DNA of 64,000 nt, from the NCBI RefSeq assembly GCF_900182925.1, contig NZ_LT900024.1:1116001-1180000 (forward strand), read 5' to 3'. This document shows, in pieces, positions 56,984 to 64,000 of the stretch. The position numbers and the translations under genes were made by a program. This stretch comes from Psychrobacter sp. LV10R520-6 (GTDB lineage: Bacteria; Pseudomonadota; Gammaproteobacteria; Pseudomonadales; Moraxellaceae). A model generated the notes under the pieces. That model was not told where the DNA came from. It made no database searches and worked only from the letters and a program-made list of their open reading frames with translations. Within the stretch, counting starts at the first letter, position 1. Each line of letters opens with the position of its first letter.

Positions 56984-57831
56984 TCAAGCAGCCTGACGAT
57001 AAAAGTCAAACCACATCTGTCTTGGCGTTTTATAGCCCAAACCCTTTTGAATTCTAGTCTGGTTGTACTCAAGCTCAATATATTTAATGATGTCATTGAT
57101 GGCTTCGAATCTCGTTTTATAATCCTGATGATATACCAACTCATTTTTCCTTGCGGAGCAGTGCTCCTCACCCGAGAAGCTCTCTATCGGAGCGTTATCA
57201 AAGCAGTTGCCACGTCGTGACATTGAGCCTTTAAACCTGTGCTGCTTGATAATTTTGTGATACTCATGACTACAGTACTGACTGCCTCTATCAGAGTGGA
57301 TGATTAAATCTCTGCTGGGCCTTCTATTCTTAATTGCCATATTTAATGCTTTGCAAACTAAATCTGCTGTCATGCGCTTATTGATGGCGTAGCCGACCAG
57401 CTCTTTAGTGTAGAGATCTTTGACTCCCGCTAAGTATAACCAGCCCTCGAGCGTCCATATATAAGTGATGTCACTAACCCTGAGAAGCACTGCTTCGCAA
57501 GGTTAGGCCGATTGGCATCACACTTCTGATCTAGCAGGTTTGGATAGACCAGCTTATTGTGATTTGAGTTGGTGGTGATTTTAAAACGTTTGTGACGACG
57601 GCATTTGATGTCGTACTCTTCTTTGAGGCGTCTGACCATGTATTCACTGATGGCATATCCTTGCTCTGTAAGATGAGCATGCAGTCGCTCATAGCCATAG
57701 CGCTTCTTGGTCTCATCATGAGCCACTCTGACCAGTAATTCACTTTGATTGCGATGTATTTGCTGCTCACGGATGTCACGATTCACCCAGTCATAGTAGC
57801 TTGATGGCTTAACGTCCAGTACACGACACAT
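56984..57831 (-). pseudogene. IS3-family transposase OrfB, disrupted
   Basis: 57430-57831 gives the N-terminal HTH_21 part (MCRVLDVKPSSYYDW, KKRYGYERLHAHL) and 56984-57490 the DDE core (DITYIWTLEGWLYLAGV, HSDRGSQYCS, NAPIESF). They are in different frames because of an extra ~14 bp palindromic insert at 57480-57502. A second related insert near 57149 keeps the frame but adds residues EEHCSAR after NAPIESF, next to the catalytic Glu. Inactive. Confidence 0.82.
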
Positions 57832-57878
57832 ACGAGTAATACTAAATACTTGCTGGTTGGCTTCAATAAAGGCGTACT

Positions 57879-58178
57879 TTACGAGCTGTGCTTCGCGAAG
57901 TACGCCGTGGCCTTTTTTAATATCTCTCGTTCCTCTTCAGCTATTTTTAATTGCCGTTTGAGTTGCTTGATTTCTTCAAGAGCTGCCATAAGTTCAGGAT
58001 CATATTGTTCTGTGCCGACAAGCTTGCCTTGATTGGTTTTGTTCTGCCAATTAGATAACGTTTGCATCGCTATTCCCAACTGCCGAGCAGTTGCACTCAG
58101 ATTGCCGTTGTTGTCTGCTATTTTTTTGACCGCTTCTGCTTTGAATTCCGTACTGTAGCTCTGCATCTTCTTGGTCAT
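57879..58178 (-). CDS. IS3-family transposase OrfA
   Basis: 99 aa. An HTH of the HTH_Tnp_1 type (YSTEFKAEAVKKIAD, ARQLGIAMQTLSNWQ) and a leucine-zipper helix (ALEEIKQLKRQLKIAEEEREILKKA). The end FAKHSS is unusual: the family normally continues to join orfB (…KYAFIEAN, readable in another frame just downstream), so the palindrome at 57871-57906 has probably altered it. Confidence 0.8.
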   Translation of the reverse strand: MTKKMQSYSTEFKAEAVKKIADNNGNLSATARQLGIAMQTLSNWQNKTNQGKLVGTEQYDPELMAALEEIKQLKRQLKIAEEEREILKKATAYFAKHSS

Positions 58179-58269
58179 GGTAAACTCCTTGTCGAGTCGT
58201 TAGTTTACCAAGTTTATCTCTACGGTTTCTTCAGCATAGCTCAATTATGCTTAAGTGTAAAATACCGGC

Positions 58270-58653
58270 CTAATCAAAATCAACACCATCATTTAGCATA
58301 ACTATTGGCTTAACGGCTTCAAGCCACCCGTCATAACCACCTTCAATTGATACTACATGTGTATAACCAAGCGCTTTCAATGACTGCGCCGCTAATGCAG
58401 CACGCCCACTAGTTTTGCAGTAGAGCAAAATATTAGTATCAGCACTACTGACGACAGGCAAATCAGCAATTTTGAACTCTAGTAGGCCACGGGGTAATGA
58501 TACGGCTCCTTCGATATGACCGGCAGCGTATTCATTAGGCTCTCGTACATCAATAATCACATCGGCTTTACTGCAAGCTGCTTCTGCTTGCGTAAGTGGA
58601 ACTTCAGTAATTTGTGCTTTAGCAGCGTTCACTAGATCATGCGCGGTTTTCAT
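58270..58653 (-). CDS. Rhodanese-like domain protein
   Basis: 127 aa, a single rhodanese domain. VIIDVREPNEYAAGHIEGA (about residues 32-50) and the active-site loop YCKTSGRAA with the catalytic Cys (about residue 79). It could transfer sulfur from persulfide carriers in the cytosol; no signal peptide. Start ATG 58653 has AGAGGTAC before it. It is a single-gene unit next to an IS3 element. Confidence 0.88.
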   Translation of the reverse strand: MKTAHDLVNAAKAQITEVPLTQAEAACSKADVIIDVREPNEYAAGHIEGAVSLPRGLLEFKIADLPVVSSADTNILLYCKTSGRAALAAQSLKALGYTHVVSIEGGYDGWLEAVKPIVMLNDGVDFD

Positions 58654-58902
58654 AGTAGTACCTCTTGATATAGTATGGGAAGTAAGACAACTTCTACAGT
58701 AATGAAAATAATTAAAACCTCCAATTTATACATCAAAAAAGAAAAATAAATTATTCAAAGCAACTGATATATATAATTAAGTATATCATTTTTATATACA
58801 TTTAAATTTATGAATATATTTTTTACTAAATTTCGATTGGTGCAAATAGTTAACTGTGAAAAAGCGACAAGACAATAAAGTCTTTCTAAAAAACAATAAG
58901 GT
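58654..58902. other. AT-rich intergenic region
   Basis: About 250 bp, very AT-rich, holding the rhodanese promoter. No ORF or structure recognised. Confidence 0.5.
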
Positions 58903-59613
58903 CTAAACCGCCACACCAAATAAGCGCCCAATCAAGGAGGTTGCCAGCATTGCTAAAATCCCCCAAACCACCACCCGAGTAGTAGCAGGGATAACAGGCG
59001 CACCGCCTAAGCGTGCGGAGACTATGCCAAGCAGGATTAAGCCGACTACGGTCAACGATGCTAGTGACCAAATTAGTGTCTGCGCTGGTAATATCAAAAT
59101 ACCAATAACCGGCAATATGGCGCCAGCAATGAACGATAATCCCGAGGCCACTGACGCGTGAATCGGTTTTGCTTGGCTGAGGTCCGTCAGGCCTATCTCG
59201 TCACGGGCATGAGTTTCAAGCGCATCGTGCTCGGTCAAAGCTGCTGCAACTTGATGCGCCAAGTCATGATCAAGTCCGCGTGTCTCATAAATTTTTGTCA
59301 GCTCGATAAGCTCGCGCTCAGCATTATGAGTCAGCTCATGACGCTCTTTATCCAGATCCGCCTTTTCGGTATCCGCTTGTGATGATACCGAGATATATTC
59401 ACCAGCAGCCATCGATAAGGCGCCTGCTGTTAACGCTGCCATCCCTGTCAGTAGTAATGTTTGGTTACTTGGATTCGCTGCAGCGACACCAACTAATAAA
59501 CTGGCCGTTGAAATCAGTCCATCATTCGCACCTAACACGGCTGCCCTTAACCAATGATTACGATTGCTCAGATGGGCTTCGTCATGAATAGAATGGTGCA
59601 TAGATACCCTCAA
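58903..59613 (-). CDS. VIT1/CCC1-family metal transporter
   Basis: 236 aa. LRAAVLGANDGLISTASLLVGV (about residues 22-43) is the first helix signature. GEYISVSSQADTEKADL (about 92) begins the cytoplasmic metal-binding helices rich in Glu, and three hydrophobic helices follow. Members carry Fe2+ or Mn2+ out of the cytosol. The alternative ATG at 59598 is possible. Single-gene unit. Confidence 0.9.
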   Translation of the reverse strand: MRVSMHHSIHDEAHLSNRNHWLRAAVLGANDGLISTASLLVGVAAANPSNQTLLLTGMAALTAGALSMAAGEYISVSSQADTEKADLDKERHELTHNAERELIELTKIYETRGLDHDLAHQVAAALTEHDALETHARDEIGLTDLSQAKPIHASVASGLSFIAGAILPVIGILILPAQTLIWSLASLTVVGLILLGIVSARLGGAPVIPATTRVVVWGILAMLATSLIGRLFGVAV

Positions 59614-59667
59614 ACGGTGTCGACATGAATTAGAATAGGTCAGTATAGCCTATAATGTCATCTATAA

Positions 59668-60405
59668 TCACTTGGCTTGTTTTAACGCTACTAATCGATA
59701 AGTCATCAGTAAAAAAACCAACGTCTGACTACCGGCATAGAACAACAATAAAGGCAGTGCCCGACTGTCCGATCCGACCATAAACACGTGAATACTGATG
59801 AACATATAAGCCATAAAAGTCAAAAAGTGTAGCCATCGCCATGCTGACTGACCGATATATTTTTTAATATAAAAGCTAAATGCGCAGATAAGTAATAGCC
59901 AAAATCCTAATTGCCCTAATGCAACACCCACACGGTCAGTCTGAAAACCAAAGGGTAGTAAAATTTGCCATATACTGAGATTAAGATAGTTATCCGCTAA
60001 TAAAACGCTCGCATGAAAAGCGGCAAAACCCACTGCAATCAGACTTAAATATTGATGTAAGGCAAATACCCTGGCCGCATTAAAGTGCTTGCCTAGACGC
60101 GTACTCAACAACAAGCCAAAAACGACTGCTAACCAAAATAAAGTATACGCAATAACACCGCCTGCACGTGATAAATACCAAAAGTGTTTATCAGTGGCTG
60201 TCAGTAGTTGAGAAACTGTCTCTCCCCACATTAAAAGCGCATAGCTGCCGATTCCAACAGCAATGCTCAATATTAATACAGTTCCTAGAGCCTGAGCAAT
60301 TGCTTTTGTCAATTTGGCCGTCAATGTAGTGGCCCGACTATTAGGCTCAAGAAGATGCTGAGTATTAGAGTCAGTATGACTGTCGGTAGAAATATCGGTG
60401 TGCAT
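59668..60405 (-). CDS. Ferric-reductase-like transmembrane protein
   Basis: 245 aa with six or seven membrane segments. WYLSRAGGVIAYTLFWLAVVFGLLLSTR-type helix (about 75-103), HQYLSLIAVGFAAFHA (about 117-132) and WRWLHFLTFMAYMFISIH (about 189-206) carry the paired histidines that bind b-type haems. It lacks the FAD/NAD domains of full ferric reductases, as in MsrQ-like proteins. Together with ApbE and PepSY genes upstream it probably moves electrons across the membrane. About 95 bp after apbE. Confidence 0.85.
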   Translation of the reverse strand: MHTDISTDSHTDSNTQHLLEPNSRATTLTAKLTKAIAQALGTVLILSIAVGIGSYALLMWGETVSQLLTATDKHFWYLSRAGGVIAYTLFWLAVVFGLLLSTRLGKHFNAARVFALHQYLSLIAVGFAAFHASVLLADNYLNLSIWQILLPFGFQTDRVGVALGQLGFWLLLICAFSFYIKKYIGQSAWRWLHFLTFMAYMFISIHVFMVGSDSRALPLLLFYAGSQTLVFLLMTYRLVALKQAK

Positions 60406-60500
60406 GGCTAAGCTCCTATGAATGCCTCTACTTGACGTGTTTATTTTTAGAATGCCTATCTTTTAGCGTCTCTATTCTTTAACGTAGTCATCTTAATAAG

Positions 60501-61607
60501 TTAAATAGCCATTAAATTTAGACGGATAGCAGGGGATGCTATTACCTTGTTATCCGTATCGATCAAAATCGCAGCAATATGATGCTTGTTAAGCCATGTC
60601 ATCGCTTCCTTGACCCCAAGGAGCACGCAATACTTAGCGTATACTTCCGCCGTCATGGTGTCCGTAGCCAGTACGGTTGCAGTTAGGACATCGCTTGTTA
60701 CCGGACGATTGTAATGAGGGTGAATCAAATGATGTTGCCAGCGGCCTTCATGCCACCAGCGACGGTAGTCTTGCCCAGATGTGGCGACGGCACCAGAGCT
60801 GAGAGTAAGGATTGCGACATCTTCTTCATCTTGAACATGCTCACCATCAACGAGGCAAGGTTTAGCGATAGCAACTCCCCAAACAATCGGGGTAATCGGT
60901 TTATCTATGTCTTGATCTCTTGGAACACCAATGGCCATATCACCGCCCATATCTACTAAGCAGGGGAGTTGCCAGTTATGAACTTGGCTGATCTGTTCAG
61001 CCAAGTTCATAGCGCACCACCCTTTAACATACCCATTCAAATCCAGCGCCATGCCGGATGGAAGATATATTTGATGCTGCCCGCCAGCTAATGTACGAAG
61101 CTGAATATCTCCTATGTACTGACTGGCTTGGTTCGTAATGGGCGCATCTTGCAAATTTGGAGTGGCATTTGAGGTGGCATTTGAGCTAATAACGGGCGCG
61201 GATAGCATAGACACTTTCGGCAAGGTCTCAAATGAATGTTTATAACCAGCTGCCCAAAGGGATTTTAGTAAGGTCGGTGTTACTAAACCTTCAGTCTTTG
61301 AGACGAAGTGAATAGCACGCTGTAAGACCTCGAATAATTCTGCACTCGCCTCAGTCCATTGGTCGGTATGATTGTTGAGTCTCATCAGCTCACTGGTCTC
61401 ATCAAAACGACTGAAGATGCGCTCCCAGTAAGTTAGCCGCTGCTGAACGTCGCTTGTAAGCAAGGCAATCTGTTGGTCTATTGTCGCCTGTGAATACTGC
61501 AGGTGCAGTTTTGTGACATTCAATCTGATTTGAATGTGGCAACCCATCGCCGACAGTTTAAAGGTCGTTAGATGGGGCATAGTTGTATTAGGTGCGTTCT
61601 TTTTCAT
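60501..61607 (-). CDS. apbE: FAD:protein FMN transferase ApbE
   Basis: 368 aa. DLNGYVKGWCAMNLAEQI (about residues 190-207), VDMGGDMAIG (about 218) and GAVATSGQDYRRW (about 271) with H in LIHPHYNRP (about 292) are ApbE motifs. It attaches FMN to threonine in target proteins outside the cytoplasm. No lipobox is seen, and a Met-rich start MKKNAPNTTMP has no clear signal, so export is uncertain. The FMN acceptor is not obvious among neighbours. Confidence 0.88.
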   Translation of the reverse strand: MKKNAPNTTMPHLTTFKLSAMGCHIQIRLNVTKLHLQYSQATIDQQIALLTSDVQQRLTYWERIFSRFDETSELMRLNNHTDQWTEASAELFEVLQRAIHFVSKTEGLVTPTLLKSLWAAGYKHSFETLPKVSMLSAPVISSNATSNATPNLQDAPITNQASQYIGDIQLRTLAGGQHQIYLPSGMALDLNGYVKGWCAMNLAEQISQVHNWQLPCLVDMGGDMAIGVPRDQDIDKPITPIVWGVAIAKPCLVDGEHVQDEEDVAILTLSSGAVATSGQDYRRWWHEGRWQHHLIHPHYNRPVTSDVLTATVLATDTMTAEVYAKYCVLLGVKEAMTWLNKHHIAAILIDTDNKVIASPAIRLNLMAI

Positions 61608-61667
61608 TCTAAGCCCTTACTTTTTTAAGAGAAACCTTAAGCTTATTATCCGTTAGCTTTTTCTCAT

Positions 61668-61991
61668 TTATTGAGAAGAACGTGTACGGGCGACCACACT
61701 TATAGCCTCAACAGGCGCGCTTGCCACTTCATTGACCTGTCGCAACTGGTTAATATCGACAATTGGCGTTGGCGCAATAGCCATCTCACCATTCTCAGAA
61801 ATAGCAGTACTTAATATAGCGGTGTTTACAGATGGACTGTCTGTTTCTTGATTGAGTAGTAATAGCCATCCCGCCATGGTGCCAGCGATCGAGACCATCA
61901 TAATGCCGCTTTTAAGAGCGGCAAAAGGATCTGCTTTTTTAGCAGTCTTAGTAGCGACTTTAATCGGATGTGATTTGGTATTAGTCATCGT
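61668..61991 (-). CDS. Small single-pass membrane protein
   Basis: 107 aa from ATG 61991 (MTNTKSHPIKV); the frame opens at 62006. One membrane helix (about residues 28-46, GIMMVSIAGTMAGWLLLL) precedes a polar tail that should be periplasmic. It overlaps the PepSY gene by 11 bp, hence coupled. No family recognised; position suggests a part of the electron-transfer cluster. Confidence 0.65.
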   Translation of the reverse strand, partial: TMTNTKSHPIKVATKTAKKADPFAALKSGIMMVSIAGTMAGWLLLLNQETDSPSVNTAILSTAISENGEMAIAPTPIVDINQLRQVNEVASAPVEAISVVARTRSSQ

Positions 61992-62610
61992 ATTCATCCT
62001 CATCATGCTGCTGATAGCTCGTAGCGATTAAACGACCCTTCTCTTTATAACGCTTGTCGTCGTGTTTTTTGCTGCTATGTTTATCCTCCTTATGTTTGTC
62101 GTCATCGTGATGATCATCTTTATAATCGTCGTCATCAAAGCCCTCAACACGATAGTTATCGGTAGCGACCGGATTTAGGATGGCACCGAGGTTGGCGTCA
62201 ATATAAGTGGTGCCGCTGTCTAATCGCACCTCATAAGCAACCGTACCGTTATAGTTGATGAGCTCTGGGGCAGACTGCAATAGCGCATTAGGAGCGTCTT
62301 GTTTGGCAAGCATAGTTGCTTGCGCGGCTGTGAGTGCAGCAAGTGATGACGGCTGAGCAGATGGAGATGGCGTGAGAGGATTTGCGACGGCTTTAAAAGA
62401 CGATAAATAAGACGAAGGAGAGGTAATGTCAGTACTTTGACTCATAGAGTCCGCTGCTGATAAGGCGCTAGCAGGCTCAAGTGACTGAGCGGACAAGGCA
62501 ATGACCCCGCCAAAGAACACTAATGAAGTAGCACCAACAGTCAATAACAAAGGTTTCAGTAAGGGTAGGCTCACAGGTTGTACTCCGTATAATATTATTA
62601 GGGAATACAA
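61981..62610 (-). CDS. PepSY-domain protein with Asp/His/Lys-rich tail
   Basis: 209 aa. An N-terminal signal or anchor helix (about 16-42), a Ser/Pro linker, then a PepSY-like domain (LTAAQATMLAKQDAP … VAYEVRLDSGTTYIDANLGAIL, about 90-150). The tail is dense in Asp, His and Lys (DDDDYKDDHHDDDKHKEDKH), a likely metal-binding extension. The start at 62610 is provisional; a later ATG is not obvious. Lies between the sensor kinase and the small membrane protein. Confidence 0.7.
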   Translation of the reverse strand: MYSLIILYGVQPVSLPLLKPLLLTVGATSLVFFGGVIALSAQSLEPASALSAADSMSQSTDITSPSSYLSSFKAVANPLTPSPSAQPSSLAALTAAQATMLAKQDAPNALLQSAPELINYNGTVAYEVRLDSGTTYIDANLGAILNPVATDNYRVEGFDDDDYKDDHHDDDKHKEDKHSSKKHDDKRYKEKGRLIATSYQQHDEDEYDD

Positions 62611-62640
62611 GTAGCATACGCAATGAAGATTAACTCAAGC

Positions 62641-64000
62641 TTAAGACAGGGCGGCTTTATTATTGATAGTGCTCTTGATTTTAGTTTTAATAGTGACGAT
62701 AAAGCCAGTTTCTGGTTGGGAGCGGTTGGTAAACTCTAACGTAAGACCATGAAGCTCGGCAATTCGATTGACGATTGATAAACCTAAGCCGCTACCCAAT
62801 TGGCTTTGACCGGCTGGACGGTAGAAGCGTTCGCTTAGCCGCGCTAACTGCTGAGGTTCTACGCCCACGCCATTATCGACCACTCTAATGGCATTGGTGT
62901 CTAACTGCAGTTCAATCAAAGACCCCTCTGGACAATAGCGAATGGCATTGTCTAAAAGGTTGCGGATTAATAATTTGAATAAGATTGGATTGATAAGGAT
63001 GGGTAAAATATCGGCAGGATTGTCGCAATGTACCGTGCGCTTTAATTGAATATGCTTTTCACGAGCCAAACGGTTAACGTCACTGAGCACAACGTCTGTT
63101 AGCATCAGCCAGTCTACTTTTTCTAATTGCTCAGGGGGTAATTGTTGTTGCGGCTCTATTTTGGCTAAAATTAGCAATTGTTCGACCAAATGAGTGGCGC
63201 GCTCAATGCCTTTGCTAATCTGTTGGGTATGATAAAACAGCTGACTATCATCTTCTATGCCTGATAGCTGTAATATCTGCTGCTGTAACAAGTCAGCTTG
63301 TAATTTTAAGGCGGCAAGCGGGCTTCTCAGCTCATGCGAGGCGTCAGCGGTAAAACGTTGCTCGCGCGCTAGGGTGTCAGCTACTTTCACAAATAAAATA
63401 TTTAAGGCAGTTACCAAAGGCTGAATCTCTTTTGGTACCTCTGCTGTGACAGGGCTATCATCTTGCGGCTGACGTTGTTCAAGCTCAGAGCTAATCTTGG
63501 TTAAGGGCCTAAATCCGCGGCGAATCAACCAAACAACCAAACCTATAAACGCCAGTAGCCCCACTAGCATCGGCAGTACCTGCACGGACATGGCATCGAC
63601 AATCATTTTCTGGCGAGAATCAAGATTCTGACCGACGGCAATCACCCGACTTTCATGTTTATGAGAGTGTTCATCGTGAATATAAAACAAACGCCAGCGC
63701 TTGCTAAAAGGATTAAGGCGTTGATAGGTATGATCATACTTTTCTAAAAACCCACGCTGGTCGGGCAGAAAAGCAAATGACTGACCATTTTCATCGGCCA
63801 TTAATAGGCGTCCATCCTTATCCCAGATAGCAAAGCCCATATAGTCATCTTCAGCATCCCCAAGGTCGCCTGACAGCTGCTTACTTTTTAGGTTGTAAAT
63901 TTTGGCAGCGTGCTTTTCTTTATTTTTATTTTCGCCCTGTTTGTCATCATAGTCATAAGGGTCTTCATCAGCGGATACGCCTATTAAGTAACGGGCAACT
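62641..64000 (-). CDS. Sensor histidine kinase (QseC-like), N-terminus outside window
   Basis: The frame is open to the window edge (64000), so the 5' end is missing; the ATG at 63840 is internal. Periplasmic sensor residues with acidic stretch (DEDPYDYDDKQGENK), a membrane helix (about 63480-63590), a HAMP-like linker, DHp box ASHELRSPLAALKLQADLLQQQ with the phospho-His, and a HATPase domain with NLLDNAIRYCP, VDNGVGV and GSGLGLSIV. The gene adjoins the PepSY operon and likely controls it together with a response regulator beyond the edge. Confidence 0.9.
   Translation of the reverse strand, partial: VARYLIGVSADEDPYDYDDKQGENKNKEKHAAKIYNLKSKQLSGDLGDAEDDYMGFAIWDKDGRLLMADENGQSFAFLPDQRGFLEKYDHTYQRLNPFSKRWRLFYIHDEHSHKHESRVIAVGQNLDSRQKMIVDAMSVQVLPMLVGLLAFIGLVVWLIRRGFRPLTKISSELEQRQPQDDSPVTAEVPKEIQPLVTALNILFVKVADTLAREQRFTADASHELRSPLAALKLQADLLQQQILQLSGIEDDSQLFYHTQQISKGIERATHLVEQLLILAKIEPQQQLPPEQLEKVDWLMLTDVVLSDVNRLAREKHIQLKRTVHCDNPADILPILINPILFKLLIRNLLDNAIRYCPEGSLIELQLDTNAIRVVDNGVGVEPQQLARLSERFYRPAGQSQLGSGLGLSIVNRIAELHGLTLEFTNRSQPETGFIVTIKTKIKSTINNKAALS

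Larger units (their letters stand above)
56938..58243 (-). mobile_element. IS3-family element with broken OrfB (~1.3 kb)
   Basis: Ends TGAGCTATGCTG at both termini, with further partial match inside (CCGTAGA, AACTTGG). It contains orfA and a frameshifted orfB. It carries small palindromic insertions at 57149-57173 and 57475-57505, and perhaps 57871-57906. No target duplication is clear. Confidence 0.82.

Noticed and set aside
1..64000. CRISPR array
   Set aside because: No regularly spaced direct repeats with unique spacers of constant length were seen; the only short tandem repeat is the 8-bp run at 46767.

Overview
The window looks like a chromosome segment of a Psychrobacter-like gammaproteobacterium (Moraxellaceae). 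The backbone is of moderate-to-low GC. It carries a recC-recB-recD operon, an ArsA/cory-CC-star pair, a DcaP-type porin and Acinetobacter-like aryl-alcohol genes. The genus is an inference from gene content and protein style; no marker gene settles it.

Layout. 1-22.4 kb is ordinary backbone: a partial DUF2868 gene, a membrane fatty-acid/sterol hydroxylase, a DUF3482 GTPase, an ArsA-family ATPase with its cory-CC-star partner, CstA, hpt, recCBD and several unknown genes, one of them frameshifted. At 22.38 kb a tRNA-Arg(CCT) is the integration site of island 1. This is a small satellite-type element with an integrase, an AlpA regulator, a chain of overlapping small ORFs (one only 38 codons) and a DUF3987 primase/helicase-like protein. 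It is cut off by an IS3-family element at 28.95-30.22 kb.

30.3-42.3 kb is the most striking part. It is a visibly GC-richer block of zinc-starvation genes: three COG0523 (CobW/ZigA-like) GTPases, a WD40-repeat protein, FolE2, a HisI paralogue lacking one zinc-ligand cysteine, a gamma-carbonic-anhydrase-like protein, remnants of PyrC, CysRS and M23-peptidase paralogues, and a ZnuA-ZnuB-ZnuC zinc importer. Near-perfect Zur-box palindromes lie in front of the two operons. A 41-codon membrane ORF not recognised here sits directly upstream of znuC and overlaps its start. By established knowledge this is the Zur regulon: zinc uptake, metallochaperones, and backup enzymes needing less zinc. Several backups are already broken, so the island is imported and decaying. 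IS ends of the same family lie on both outer sides (28,953 and 45,313).

42.5-47.2 kb is a junkyard of truncated thiD and gabT, nested IS3-family fragments, one intact IS407-group element with a 4-bp target duplication, a stray tRNA 3' end with terminator, and a multiply broken integrase. 47.3-56.9 kb carries metabolic genes (NAD malic enzyme, benzyl-alcohol-type and benzaldehyde-type dehydrogenases, a fumarase fragment, bestrophin, DcaP-like porin, thioesterase remnant). They are separated by four copies of a ~37-bp repeat, a 263-bp MITE, an IS deletion derivative, an IS1-family element and an IS3-family element carrying tiny palindromic insertions.

58.2-64 kb returns to backbone: rhodanese, VIT1/CCC1 transporter, and a cluster of sensor kinase, PepSY protein, small membrane protein, ApbE and ferric-reductase-like membrane protein, which suggests a regulated flavin/haem electron-transfer module.
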